From: Apium graveolens
Taxonomy: Eukaryota > Streptophyta > Magnoliopsida > Apiales > Apiaceae
DNA length: 64,000 nucleotides
Reading direction: 5' to 3'
Assembly: GCF_009905375.1 (NCBI RefSeq)
Contig: NC_133650.1
Coordinates: 294,576,270 to 294,640,269, forward strand
A program made the translations under genes and the position numbers. This document shows, piece after piece, positions 49,693 through 60,001 of this stretch (its first letter is position 1; each line of letters opens with the position of its first letter). The notes beneath the pieces are model-generated. The model made no database searches, was not told where the DNA came from, and was given only the letters and a program-made list of their open reading frames with translations.

Positions 49693-51028
49693 TGTTGTGC
49701 AAGACATGCCTTTACATTAACAAGACTAAGTCAAATTGACAACCCTAAGTAAGTTGTATGATAATCTATGTTTGCATTATGTACTGTAGTTCTTAAGTCT
49801 TTAAAAATGTTCAAGAGCAGACTGGAGTCTTTTTATGTAAACAGTATCAAGCCTAAGAATTCTATCTGGAAGAAGATCAAGGAGATCATGCCTCAGAAGA
49901 ATTATGAAGAAGCTTGGAGTTGAATAAATCTGTTTTAGGAAAAATATTCTAAGTCAAGTTCTCTACAAGTCACATATTAAGCATTATAGAGAAGCCATTC
50001 GAAAACTCCAAAAGACTTATCGAGAAGTCAGGAAATCTACTAGAGAACTCAGAGATATTGACAAGCCAAATTGAAGACATGAAGATTGGAGATATCAAAA
50101 AGTCATTTCTTCACTAGAGAACTCTAGAGATATCGACAAGTCAAATTTCACTAGAGATCTCTGAGATATCTACAAGTCAAAATATCACTAGAGATCTCTG
50201 AGATATCGACAAGTCAAATATCACTAGAGATCTATGAGATATCTACAAGTCAAAATATCACTAGAGATCTCAGAGATATCGATAAGTCAAAGTGAAGACA
50301 TGAAGCTGAGAGATCTCGACAAGCTTAATTCTCTTATAGAGAACTCAGAGACCTCTACAAGTCAAAACAACTATGGAGTATTAGAGATCTCGATAAGCCA
50401 ATATACTTATCGAGATGTCAAGTTCTCTATATGCCTAACTGGAAATCTCGAGGTAAATCTCAAAGTACAGATTGCAGACCAGTTCAATATTCAAGATTAT
50501 CAAGCAACAAACAATCTAATCAGTTGGTTTGACAAGTCTACAAAAGCAGCTTGAACTGTACAAGATGAAGGGCCAAGATTAACTGGAAGAGCAAAGTCAC
50601 AGGCGTGCAAGATTAACAAGATACACTAAGCCTGAAATAGAAAGAATTGATTATCCAAAAATAGGGTTTAGTACATGCTGTTGCATGTTGTGTAATAACC
50701 AGTGTTTATTATTCTATAAAGTAAACACTGGATGCTTTGTTAGACGTAACAATTTAGATAAGAAAAATCTTGTATTCTCTCAAGGAAGAAGCTAAGCTTT
50801 TTATTAACAAAGAGCCTAGAAATTTTGTAGTAAGAAATTCTTAATTTTAATATAAAATTAAGTGAGTTTTGAAAATATGTGTTCTTTATTATTAACTGCT
50901 TAATTTCAATAGTAACACATTTCACTACAAAATTTAATTTACTTTGTTCACCACTACTTATAAATCAAGAAAAGTATAAAAACACCAAAAACACATTAAC
51001 CCCCATCTGTGTTATTCAATACCTAACA
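49693..51028 (+). repeat. 3' LTR of element 2 (1.34 kb)
   Basis: It starts TGTTGTGC and ends CCTAACA. The terminal region ACATTAACCCCCATCTGTG matches the ACATTCAACCCCCC block near the end of the LTR at 54082. A TATA box, TATAAAG, lies at 50715. A motif array lies upstream of it at 49967-50420. The rest is AT-rich and non-coding. Confidence 0.8.
50112..50300 (+). repeat. 36-37 bp tandem repeat with TCGACAAGTCA in LTR
   Basis: CACTAGAGA begins at 50112, 50149, 50186, 50222 and 50259. The linked word TCGACAAGTCA or TCTACAAGTCA begins at 50133, 50169, 50206, 50242 and 50279, so the steps alternate 36 and 37 bp. G and T alternate in the third base, giving a 73-bp higher-order unit. AGAGATCTCT palindromes lie between copies. 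Single copies occur on both sides, for example at 50020. Confidence 0.9.
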
Positions 51029-52535
51029 GTTTGTATTCATGCATTTTTATTTCTTGTTTTTGAGTTTGTTATGCTTGAGGACAAGCATCGATTCAAGTTT
51101 GGGGGTGTGATAAGTGGCATTTATATCCACTTATAATGCTTCGTAAAGGCTCGAATTGGTGTGTTGTACTCAAGTTATTTCTGTATTTGATGTGTTTCGT
51201 AGTGTTTTTGTATTTCAGGGCATAGTCGGAAGCAGGAAGGGTATTATAATGTTTTTATGCTTGGAAGAGTATAGGGAAGGAGCCTCGTATGATTGTGCAA
51301 AGAAATCAGCAAAAGAAAGCAAAGTAAATAATTTTTTCCAGTAGATTAGTGCGCCCGCGCCGGTTTGGCAGAAGTACAGTGCGCCCGCGCTAGGATAGTG
51401 CGCGGCCGCACCGGATCGAAATCTTGGAATCCTGATTTGAGTAGAAGGCTGATTCTTTGGACACCTGATCAGATGGGTTGCTATATAAAGCCTAAATAAA
51501 ATGTTTTAAAGGACGTGATATAGAGGAGAGACACAACAAGGAGCAAGGAGAGGACGTAAGAAGACCGTATAGAATAATTCAACGAAGGCGGAGAGGATCT
51601 AGTTTGTTCTTATGATTTTTTGTTTAAGTTCTTATCTTGGTTGCTAGTTTTCTTATTTGTTGAACCTATACTCTTGTGATCGTATTCTTGTTTATTATTC
51701 AGTTTTATAAAGACCTAGTTTATTATACCATGCTTTAATTGTAACCCACGGTGATGATGAGTTCGGTTATGAACTAATCGTTATCGTGGGGTTCTAACGG
51801 ATTTATTTATGGATTTTAATAGTTAAATTTGTTTCGATATCTTAGTGTGTGGTGATTGTATGATATCCTAGTATTGATTGTGCTTATTCATCATATGTGT
51901 GTCGCGGACATATAAGATAGCGTGTTAATCCCTAATGAAGCGAAAGTGAATTTAAAGATTTAGAATTTGCCATGCTAGCATAGGTTCATGTATTTGTTAT
52001 GCATAATTCGTAGGTAATTTTAACCATCTTACTTGCTCTATGTAATCACGATAGATAACTTGCGCATTAAACCTTTATGTTGTCAAATTTTTATAGACAT
52101 ATAGGGTCTCAACATACTTGGTGTCTATTCAGCTTCTATCTCTTTTGTGGATGTCTGGTAGTAGGGTATTCGTGCAACGAAAGTTGGCGATTACTAGTTT
52201 CATATTATCTGATTAGTTGTCATCACCATTGTATGCTAAGGTTATGAACAATGACTTTGAATGAAGTATTTAATGAAGTTAGAATCCCATTTTTATCATA
52301 TATTAATTCAACCCTTTTAATCTCTTAGTTAATTGCATGTTAGTTAAATTCTTAGCTATAACAAACCAATTTGTTATTCGTCTTAACATTGAATAATAAC
52401 CATATCATTGTTGCATAAGTGCATAAATCTTAAGTTAACCAAAAGAGTCTCTGTGGGAACGAATTAGAAAGAATTATATATTACTTGCGAACGCGTATAC
52501 TTGCGTGAATATTAGCGCGTGTTTTCGTTCTAACA
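51029..52535 (+). repeat. 3' end and LTR of a Tat/Athila-like Gypsy element
   Basis: 51029-51107 is internal sequence ending in the tract AAGTTTGGGGGTG. The LTR begins TGATAAGTGG at 51108. It ends near 52535 with CTGTGGGAACGA...TTCGTTCTAACA, a tail I recognise from Tat/Athila-type Gypsy LTRs. A GC-rich patch (51345-51415) holds three GTGCGC-starting words, two of them GTGCGCCCGCGC. There is no primer site after the LTR, so this is the 3' copy. Its body is missing on the left, where element 2 lies. Confidence 0.65.
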
Positions 52536-54081
52536 TGATTCAACAGCTCACATGAAGATAACAATATTTTATTTCATTCTAAGATGGTCCAGAGATCAAT
52601 ATCCATCTGGAGTGGCTTAGAATTTCTAAAGAAAAGTCAACTACGAATTTTACTCGAAAAATAGATTAGTTTGATAAACTTATTTGGATTTTCAAGCTAA
52701 GTGAAGAAGTTCTAGATGATCTAGAAGTGCTAGAAGGGGAGGAAGATGAAGAACTCTCAAGCCAAGTCAAGCCATTGTTCCCTATCAAAGAAGGACAAGG
52801 TCAAGTGGTGTCAGGATTGAAGAAATTCCTGAGACATCTCAGGCTCAGGCTCCAAAAAATCTCATTGATCCAAGATTTCTTAATCCTGATCCTAGAGCAT
52901 ATGAAATAAGAGACATGAATCCCTTTGTTGAAGAACCCTTTGAAGAATCAAAAATTTCATTAACTGGAAGACCAAGACAACTACAGATCACAAATTTTGA
53001 GCATCCATCAAATTCAAATGTTTCTATTCCTGATCCTGACACAAGTCACCTTGACAACTTTACTTCTGATCCTGACACAAGACCTATTTCTAGAAATCCT
53101 AATTGTGAAGAAGAAGTGAAAGATGTTAACTCAGAAGAGGATCAAGAGTGTCTAGATCAACTATATATTATGATTCTTTTTGTCTATGTTGACTCTCATA
53201 ATTTTGAAGTTGATCAAGAAGAAAAGAGAGAAGAGGAAAGAATCGAAAAAATATTAAACAAAGCAAATGTTGACTTTAATGCTATGCTCATTAAGTCTGA
53301 AAAGGAAAAATGACGTGTTCAAAATCTTGAAGAAAAGAAGAAGAAGATAACTTCTTTTTAATCATAAAAAAGGACAGAAAATGGAAAAAGATTGATGATA
53401 TAGATTATTTTAGAAAATGAACTTTATTTCTGGTGGAATGAGAGAAGTAAAACAAACTGAACCTGCTGTAAACAACAATTCTAATTCACCTTCTTGGTTG
53501 AGATAAGAATAAAGTCTCAAATTGTTAGGGTCACACAATAGACTAGGAATTTGACATGGGGAAGCTGAATTCATAAATCCAAGAATGATAAACTTTACTT
53601 TGGCTGATAGACATGGTCAAGAAGGCACTTCTGATCAGCTGAATAGGTTTGAAGCTGTGAAGATTATTATTGATAAACATGATGGTTCAGAACCAAAGGA
53701 GAAAATAATGTTGATGATGGAGGGTGATCAAGTTCAAATTCTTTCTTCTGATGAACTTCTAATGATGTCAACCAAAGAATTGAAATATATACATTATCTT
53801 ATAATGGTTGAGAATCAAGCATTTAAAGAATGGTCTGATTTGATCTTCTATTCAATTAGAAAAAGCATTCAAGATAGAGGTTTTGAATATTTTTGCCATT
53901 ATGTTCCTATGTACATGAACTACAGACATCGGGAAGTGGAAATGAGAAGGGGTATAACTTTGTTTGAAATAGTTCTTACTTCAAGACAATTGACACTCAA
54001 TCTTGATGGTCTGAGGCTAGTTATGTACTTCTTGATGACTTGATGATTGAAAGAACTTCAATTGGAAACCTAAGAGCTACT
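52536..54081 (+). pseudogene. ORF-X-like C-terminal fragment, broken
   Basis: Frames at 52727-53313 are acidic and low in complexity (PDPDTSHLDNF, EEKREEERIE). A frame at 53585-54043 encodes ILSSDELLMMSTKELKYIHYL, AFKEWSDLIFYSIRK and, after a frame change, LMIERTSIGNLRATCY. These resemble what I recall of the tail of ORF-X-type proteins, but the match to the copies here is weak. The intact Copia element inserted at its right end, after CTACT. It could also be part of another retrotransposon gene. Confidence 0.4.
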
Positions 54082-54437
54082 TGTTATTCCTAGAGGACTA
54101 ACAATGAGATTTACAGAAGGGGGGTTGAATGTAAATCTCAAAACTTTTTCAGGTTTTGAGAAGTTTATTAAAGCAGTGTGTTCTAGATGAACAAGTGTAT
54201 GAATTGCTTTGAGCTAATGCAGACAGATATATATTCAAACACAAAATGTAAAGAACACAACAAACTTTAAAAACTTTTCTGGTGGATTTGTTGTTCCACC
54301 AGAGATGGTATATTAGAAAATCTGTGTTCAACAATGTTGATCACAGCTGCATCCTAGTACAAACTAGATGAATTTTCTCTCAAGATATTTCTTAACAGCT
54401 CTGGAAAATCTCTCTCTAATTACTAGCTTCTTCTTGG

Positions 54438-54445
54438 TTTATATA
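54438..54445 (-). promoter_or_regulatory. LTR TATA box of element 3
   Basis: TATATAAA on the minus strand (context GTAATATATAAACC) lies about 240 bp downstream of the motif array. That puts the array in U3, where enhancers of plant Copia elements such as Tto1 and Tnt1 are known to sit. Confidence 0.6.
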
Positions 54446-54684
54446 TTACCAAGTGTACAAGTGAAAAACAATATAAAATTACAATAGTAAAATAAGTTCT
54501 TCACTTGCTTCTTTTCCTGTTCACTCCAGTACTTTGTTGACTATTGCATCTTTGTACTAAAGAAGAACGGCTGCTTTTTCTGTTGATCCTGAAATTCGGC
54601 TGCCACATCTCAGTTTTCTCTGTCAACCCATGTGCCTCTGTCTGTAGGTACAACTACCACTTATCAACGGCTAATTAGCAGAAC

Positions 54685-54872
54685 ATCCGTTGAAGCTTTC
54701 ATCCGTTAATGACTTCATCCGTTGAAGGATGTTATCCGTTGAAGCTTTCATCCGTTGATGCATTTATCCGTTGATGCTCTCATCCGTTGAAGGATGTTAT
54801 CCGTTGAAGCTTTAGAGACATCCGTTGAAGCTTAGCTTCTCATCCGTTGAAGGTCTTTAAGTCATCCGTTGA
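54685..54872 (-). repeat. 16-17 bp phased array of TCAACGGAT in the LTR
   Basis: On the plus strand ATCCGTTGA begins at 54685, 54701 (ATCCGTTAA), 54717, 54734, 54750, 54766, 54782, 54799, 54820, 54842 and 54864. The steps are 16, 16, 17, 16, 16, 16, 17, 21, 22 and 22. All 11 copies share one orientation, which is TCAACGGAT in the sense of the element. An inverted TCAACGG lies at 54664 and an inverted-orientation pair near 55050-55080. The word contains CAACGG, a MYB-type core. Confidence 0.93.
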
Positions 54873-55160
54873 TACCACTTCATTTATACAAAATTACAAG
54901 GCATGAAATATTTACAATTGGCCTTCCTATCTGCATATCATCTAGTAGTCAACATGACTTATAGTTTCTCTCAACTTCTAAGAATTACATTTTAAATACA
55001 GAGACTGAAATATGCTACAATACTAGACTTATTTCTAAGTAAAGCTACACCATCAACGGATAGCCAAAGTGGTCTTATCCGTTGAGGCTACTGACACTAA
55101 ATTTCTACTTAAGTATTTTGTTAAACATATCATCAAACTAATGCACATATATTCCTAACA

Positions 55161-55175
55161 ATCTCCCCCTATTTA
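55161..55175 (-). other. Polypurine tract of element 3
   Basis: On the minus strand TAAATAGGGGGAGAT directly precedes the LTR start TGTTAGG. It matches the tract of element 2. Confidence 0.85.
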
Positions 55176-55351
55176 TGTCTATAAGAATTGTAGGCATAAA
55201 TTCAGGGTTAACTTGATGATAACAAAACACTTAACAAATATTTGAATTGAAACTAAGTAGAAATATAAAAGTGCTGCAAAAGTGTATGTACTAGGAGGTA
55301 ATTGAAGATTTACAGTATTTCCAAGGGTGCTCCTCTAGCCTGAGCAAATCA

Positions 55352-58300
55352 TTATTTTCTTCTTTGTTCCCTGGTTTTCTTTCCTAGCCCTTTGTCATTT
55401 TCCTCAAATTGGAGTTGGAGTTGTCTGAAGAATTCAGCTTCATCTTCATCACTGATATCCAACTTAGATTGCATTTCTTTGAGAGTTTCATTGCTGGCAA
55501 TCTTGAGTTGGTCTTCAAGTCTGAAAAATCTTCTGACTCCTTTGTCATCTCTAAATTCCATCAACCAATGAGGTGATTTGTGAATTTTAGTTCCCCTTTC
55601 TTGTATGAGTAAGGTTCTGGTCAAAGCATTTGGTTCCCTCCAAGTCTTCCTTATGTTGGCAATCTTGTTGAGAATTTCAGTCTTGGCTGTTCTGGTAAAG
55701 CCAGAATCCTTTTTGATGGCTGAAAAGACTCTGATCAAGGTAGAGTAGCCTTCATTTAGAATCCTGTAGAGAGGCCATGTTCTTTCCCCAGCTCCCTTAT
55801 ATCTGAAAACCAATCTCTCTGGTAGCTGTCTGTAGGCAGCTATTCCCCTTACTTCCTCCAGCTCATCCAGATAGAGATTAATGTCTGAAGCTTCTTTTAT
55901 GTCACAGATGTGAACATAATCATCTTTAGAAATGGGTGGCTTAGGGTTAGGTTTTTGTTTTTGAGTGAATTTCTTAGAGGTTAGGGGAGGTGTAGATTTA
56001 GATTTTCTTTTCTGTTTCTTTGGTAGTGGTAGAGTGGTTAAAAAGGTAGGCAATGTGATGTTGTCCCAATCAATAGGTTCCTCTTTTGGAATGATTGGTT
56101 CACCATGGATATTTATAGAGGGATCAGCAACAAAAGGTTTAGGTATGGAAGGTAGTGGTTTAGATATAGATTTGGTATCTTCAGGGTTATCTTCACTCCT
56201 TCTGTGTGCCTTGGCCTTTCTTCTGTTTCCCTTCTGCCATTCCTCTCTTTCTTCCATATTTTCACCAAATATGCTCCCAAGAACCTCATCTAAGTTAGCA
56301 ATCTTTTCTTCACCCCTGACTTCAATTCCTTTCATTTCTTCAACTTGGCTTGACTTTAGCTGTTTTTCAAGCTTTGCTTGTGCTCTTTTGTCAGCCTTGA
56401 GTTTTACAGCTTCTTTCTTCAACCTTCTGGTTTCTTCCCTTTTGGCCTTTAGAAATTTGGGATGTCCTTGCATCACACAGATACTCTTTCCCTCTCTATA
56501 GATAAAGGCCATGTCCATTCTCTCACCCTTGTCCTTGGTCTCCTTCTTCTTTATGATGCTTGCACTTAGAACTTTGTCTCCATCAGGTTTTGGAAGAGGA
56601 AAGTCTACTTCCTGCATCTGAGCAAAGTCTAGGGGATTCTTTGTGGAGTCCATACTGGATCTAGTGTTAGGCTTTAGAACCATAGGTTTTAAATTCTTGA
56701 AAGAAGTCTCTCCAACCTTATTTCTCCCTACTGGCTTGAGCTCCATGTTGATTGGTTCAATCTTTGTGCTAAATTTCACAGATGTTGACTTATTTTGTGT
56801 AGAACCAAACACCAATTGCAACCTTTCATCAATTCTCCTCCATTGTTCTTTCATTTGTATTTCAGCTGCTGCTAGCTGAATCAAATCAATTCCATCAGGT
56901 TTTCCCTTGATTTGAATGATTGGAGAGGTAGTGATGGCAGGAACTAGCACTTTAGATATCTGAATCTTTGTAGAGGGCTCTCCTTCCCCTTCCCTTTTAT
57001 TCTCCCCCTTTTTGTTATCATCAAGGAGAGGGGTCAAGCCTTGTGCTTTTGCCAGCTGCATTAGGAGATTGGTTTGAGATTGTTGGTTGAGAAGAAGGGT
57101 GGCCACAGAATCTTCAATTCCTTGAACTCTGTCTTCCAACTTGGCCAGCCTTTGTTCAGTAACTGATTCCTTTTTCAATCTCGAAACCAAGTCCTGCAAA
57201 GTACCATAGGGCATGACTGAATCCAATTTTTTTGAAGTGAAGGATTTCAAGTCAGCAATATCTTTCCTGAGATCATCTAGACTCATATCTTGCTTTACTT
57301 TCTGCAACTTCATGAGATGCAGTGAGTCCAGGTGAGCTTGGAGGATAGCCTTGATATTTGCATTTGAAGTGTTCTGAATGGCCTGTTGAATAGTGATGAT
57401 TTGTTTGACCAAGTGGACATTGAATTCACCTGTTCTATGCTCCTTAGTCAAGGCCCATTCAGGTAGATTAGGAATGGAATTAGGGTCTTCATCTCCCCCT
57501 ATGTTCATGCTTCCATCAGAAGAAATAGAGTCATCATCATCAGAATTTACTCCAAATTCCTCAGATGGCTCACCAGCTGTAGAAGGCATCCTGTTAATAG
57601 CAGCTTTATCCCTTTGAAGAGATTCTGTTGAGTGCACTAGATGTAGTGTCCTCTCTGCCTCCTCATTGCCCTGAGCAGCCAACAGTTGATAGGCTGTCAC
57701 AGGATGAGTAAAAGTGTCAGCATCCAAGGAAATGTTATCAATTACAGCTTTGTAATGTTGCTGAAATTGTCTTTCCTTTTCAGCATCATCCACAATCATT
57801 GACTCATGAGCAATGGCTGGTTCCACCCTTGTATCAACTGTACCTGCTTTTCTCTCTTTTTCTCTATGTTCTTGCATCAGGGGCTCCCCCTGGCTCACAC
57901 ATCTCACTCCCTCACCTTCACCTTCTAAGGTGGTACTCCACTCACTGACTTTTGCCATGCTGGAAGAAATAGCATGCATTTTTGTGCTCTCAATCTCTCC
58001 TTTTGCCTGGGAGCAACCCAGCCTCTCACTCAAATTTTCACTCCCTACCCTCAATCCTAAAAGTGATTGCACAGTATTCATGTCTTCTACACTTGGAATC
58101 ATTTCAGTTATTTGTGTAGAGACTATCAACGGATGTGGAATATCCGTTGAAGTTGAAACTGTTGTTATCAACGGATAACTGCTGTTAAGCTTATCCGTTG
58201 AAGAGCAACCACTTGTCAACGGATGAGTGATATCCGTTGAAGAAGGAAAAGAAGATGAAATTGAAAGTGATATAATTGTTGAATCTGTATAGATTGATTT

Positions 58301-59893
58301 GATATGTGTTGATACAGATCCTTCAATTATATCTGAAAGAATTTGCGGGTGATCCAACAAATCATCTAAAAGATGATGATCACCTGTATTTGAGTGGGGC
58401 TCCTCCCTGAGTTGTAAAGAGGGAGAATCAGGAATTGATGGGAATAACATATCCACATCCAGAGATGGTGAAGAAGTATTTGGTGATTGTTGTGTAGTTA
58501 TTGTGAGAGAATGGGGCTGTGACTCCACATTTATTGGAGTCACATCAAACTGAGTTTGAGAAGGCACAGAGACAGATGGATGTATCTGTGCAGTGTGTGC
58601 ACCCTGTGTAGAAGATTGGGTTCTAGCCTTCTTCCTTCTAATAAAAGCTTTTGTAGGTGAGTGTTTGGCTTTAGTGTCCCTCCCTCTTTTGTTCTGTGTT
58701 CCTGGTTGGGAACTCTTTTCAATAGTAACATCCTTTTGGGAGGATGCTACTAGGGATGTGCTAGAAACCTTTTCAACCACCACAGCTTTTTGAGAAACTG
58801 GGGCTTGGCTAGCTTGGGAAGCACTCAACTCTCCTTCCTTATCCTGGGGGTTTCTTTGATGTTCACCCCTCCCCTCACCACTCACACCCTGTTCACTTCC
58901 CTCAGGGTTAATGGTTGTTGTTACAACTGTTGTCTTTTGAGAAACAACAGAGGTGGTTTTCTTTGTCTTGGATTTTGAAAGTTTAGATTTGGTGACCTTG
59001 GTAGAAATCTGTTGGGGCATTGACACAGATTTCATGGCCACACTAGAAGATAAAGAAATAGAGGGGTTGGAAGAAGTAGGAGTTGTAGAAGCAATTACCT
59101 CACCTACCTGGGGTGCATTCATGATTGGTAAATATACCAATTGCACACTGCTGTTTAGATCCATTCTCTTCAAGTCTGCAAGAACTCTTTTCTCTTGTGC
59201 CCAGCACTTGAGTTTATTATTCTCATTGATTATGACTAAACCTTCAGCAACATGGTTAGCCAATAACATAAAGAATCTAGCATAATAGATGTTATTAGGT
59301 CTATTAGCTTTGTTACCTAATCTAGTACCTAATTCTAGCATCACATAGTTGCTAAAGTTAAAGTACCTATCAGAAACAAGCATATAGAACATATTAACAA
59401 GAGATGAAGTTATGGCATCAAAATTACTAATTTTCCCAGAGAAAACCTTTATGAAGGCATCCCCAAGAAAACTCCATTCTTTCCTAAGGCCTTTTCGTCT
59501 AATACCCCCTAAATTAGCAGAGTTAAGAGAGTAACCTATGGAATCTAACATGCTGGATACATCACTATCAGTGTGTGGTGTCATGGCATTGTTCTCAGGT
59601 AATTTAAAACATGCTTGTAAGTCATCACAGTTAATACAGTGATTTTTACCTTTGAGAGTGAAGGAGATAGTCATATCCATGGAGTTGAACTCAGCAGTTG
59701 TCCAAATCTCCTCAACTACTTCACAGAAAATCGTTGGGGCTTCCAGCATTGCATAGCTAAGTTTACAGTTTTTGATGAAGTCCATCATTTTGTGATAATC
59801 TGAGTGGGCTTCATTCTTTTCTACCAGAGCTATGAAATTGTTCTTCTCGTAGATGAACCCAGATTGAGACATAATCTTCACGACTGGTGCCAT
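55352..59893 (-). CDS. ORF-X, intact third gene of the Copia element
   Basis: The start is ATG 59893 (context ACAATGGC), chosen because copies 1 and 2 begin at the same point; the frame is open 33 codons further but without an ATG. It encodes 1513 residues. Residues 1-250 are the conserved core: FCEVVEEIWTT, LRKEWSFLGDAFIKVF, SNFDAI, IYYARFFML. About 280-700 is Ser/Thr/Gln-rich and low in complexity. About 840-1010 is helical and coiled-coil-like (SLDDLRKDIADLKSF, AKLEDRVQGIEDSV). A Lys/Glu-rich part follows, then a more ordered tail (RLVFRYKGAGERTWPLY, VRRFFRLEDQL). No signal peptide, clear membrane span or catalytic motif is evident, so an envelope role is not supported. It lies after pol, as in Sirevirus-type elements. 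Residues about 560-600 are encoded by TCAACGGAT repeats (STDI and HPLI). Confidence 0.8.
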   Translation of the reverse strand: MAPVVKIMSQSGFIYEKNNFIALVEKNEAHSDYHKMMDFIKNCKLSYAMLEAPTIFCEVVEEIWTTAEFNSMDMTISFTLKGKNHCINCDDLQACFKLPENNAMTPHTDSDVSSMLDSIGYSLNSANLGGIRRKGLRKEWSFLGDAFIKVFSGKISNFDAITSSLVNMFYMLVSDRYFNFSNYVMLELGTRLGNKANRPNNIYYARFFMLLANHVAEGLVIINENNKLKCWAQEKRVLADLKRMDLNSSVQLVYLPIMNAPQVGEVIASTTPTSSNPSISLSSSVAMKSVSMPQQISTKVTKSKLSKSKTKKTTSVVSQKTTVVTTTINPEGSEQGVSGEGRGEHQRNPQDKEGELSASQASQAPVSQKAVVVEKVSSTSLVASSQKDVTIEKSSQPGTQNKRGRDTKAKHSPTKAFIRRKKARTQSSTQGAHTAQIHPSVSVPSQTQFDVTPINVESQPHSLTITTQQSPNTSSPSLDVDMLFPSIPDSPSLQLREEPHSNTGDHHLLDDLLDHPQILSDIIEGSVSTHIKSIYTDSTIISLSISSSFPSSTDITHPLTSGCSSTDKLNSSYPLITTVSTSTDIPHPLIVSTQITEMIPSVEDMNTVQSLLGLRVGSENLSERLGCSQAKGEIESTKMHAISSSMAKVSEWSTTLEGEGEGVRCVSQGEPLMQEHREKERKAGTVDTRVEPAIAHESMIVDDAEKERQFQQHYKAVIDNISLDADTFTHPVTAYQLLAAQGNEEAERTLHLVHSTESLQRDKAAINRMPSTAGEPSEEFGVNSDDDDSISSDGSMNIGGDEDPNSIPNLPEWALTKEHRTGEFNVHLVKQIITIQQAIQNTSNANIKAILQAHLDSLHLMKLQKVKQDMSLDDLRKDIADLKSFTSKKLDSVMPYGTLQDLVSRLKKESVTEQRLAKLEDRVQGIEDSVATLLLNQQSQTNLLMQLAKAQGLTPLLDDNKKGENKREGEGEPSTKIQISKVLVPAITTSPIIQIKGKPDGIDLIQLAAAEIQMKEQWRRIDERLQLVFGSTQNKSTSVKFSTKIEPINMELKPVGRNKVGETSFKNLKPMVLKPNTRSSMDSTKNPLDFAQMQEVDFPLPKPDGDKVLSASIIKKKETKDKGERMDMAFIYREGKSICVMQGHPKFLKAKREETRRLKKEAVKLKADKRAQAKLEKQLKSSQVEEMKGIEVRGEEKIANLDEVLGSIFGENMEEREEWQKGNRRKAKAHRRSEDNPEDTKSISKPLPSIPKPFVADPSINIHGEPIIPKEEPIDWDNITLPTFLTTLPLPKKQKRKSKSTPPLTSKKFTQKQKPNPKPPISKDDYVHICDIKEASDINLYLDELEEVRGIAAYRQLPERLVFRYKGAGERTWPLYRILNEGYSTLIRVFSAIKKDSGFTRTAKTEILNKIANIRKTWREPNALTRTLLIQERGTKIHKSPHWLMEFRDDKGVRRFFRLEDQLKIASNETLKEMQSKLDISDEDEAEFFRQLQLQFEENDKGLGKKTREQRRK
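58126..58240. repeat. Inverted TCAACGGAT pairs inside ORF-X coding sequence
   Basis: TCAACGGAT and its complement pair at 58126/58142 (gap 7), 58168/58193 (gap 16) and 58216/58232 (gap 7). Read as protein the two orientations give STD and HPL or YPL. The frame stays open. The same 7-bp-gap pair occurs in the non-coding spacer at 60291 and 60333. Confidence 0.92.
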
Positions 59894-60001
59894 TGTTGTG
59901 AGTAGAAATTGCAGAGAATAACTTGAAGGTTTTGCAGAGAGAAAATGGTAAATGCTTGAAATTCTAAGAAAGCGTAAAGTAATAATGAACAATCAGAAGG
60001 G

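Larger units (their letters stand above)
44327..51028 (+). mobile_element. 3' part of a Copia element with ORF-X (element 2)
   Basis: The order is spacer, ORF-X, polypurine tract and 3' LTR, the same as in the intact element at 54082-64000 but on the plus strand. Gag and pol are missing. The left edge coincides with the end of the Gypsy LTR at 44326, so the Gypsy element probably inserted into, or recombined with, this one. The LTR begins TGTTGTGC and ends CCTAACA at 51028. Confidence 0.75.
54082..55160 (-). repeat. 3' LTR of element 3 (1.08 kb)
   Basis: On the minus strand it starts TGTTAGGAATA and ends TAGGAATAACA, giving TGTTA/TAACA ends. The terminal block contains ACATTCAACCCCCCTT as in the LTRs at 34548 and 51028. 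It contains the TCAACGGAT array upstream of a TATA box. No coding sequence is supported. Confidence 0.85.

Noticed and set aside
54685..54872. Regular short repeats that might suggest a CRISPR array
   Set aside because: The repeat is 9 bp with spacers of 7-13 bp, inside a plant LTR. CRISPR repeats and spacers are longer and prokaryotic.
55965..59285. Several plus-strand frames of 60-180 codons
   Set aside because: They are antisense shadows of the intact ORF-X on the minus strand and contain no domain.
55352..59893. Calling ORF-X a viral envelope protein
   Set aside because: Its position after pol is env-like, but I see no signal peptide, clear membrane span or cleavage site, so only a neutral name is used.
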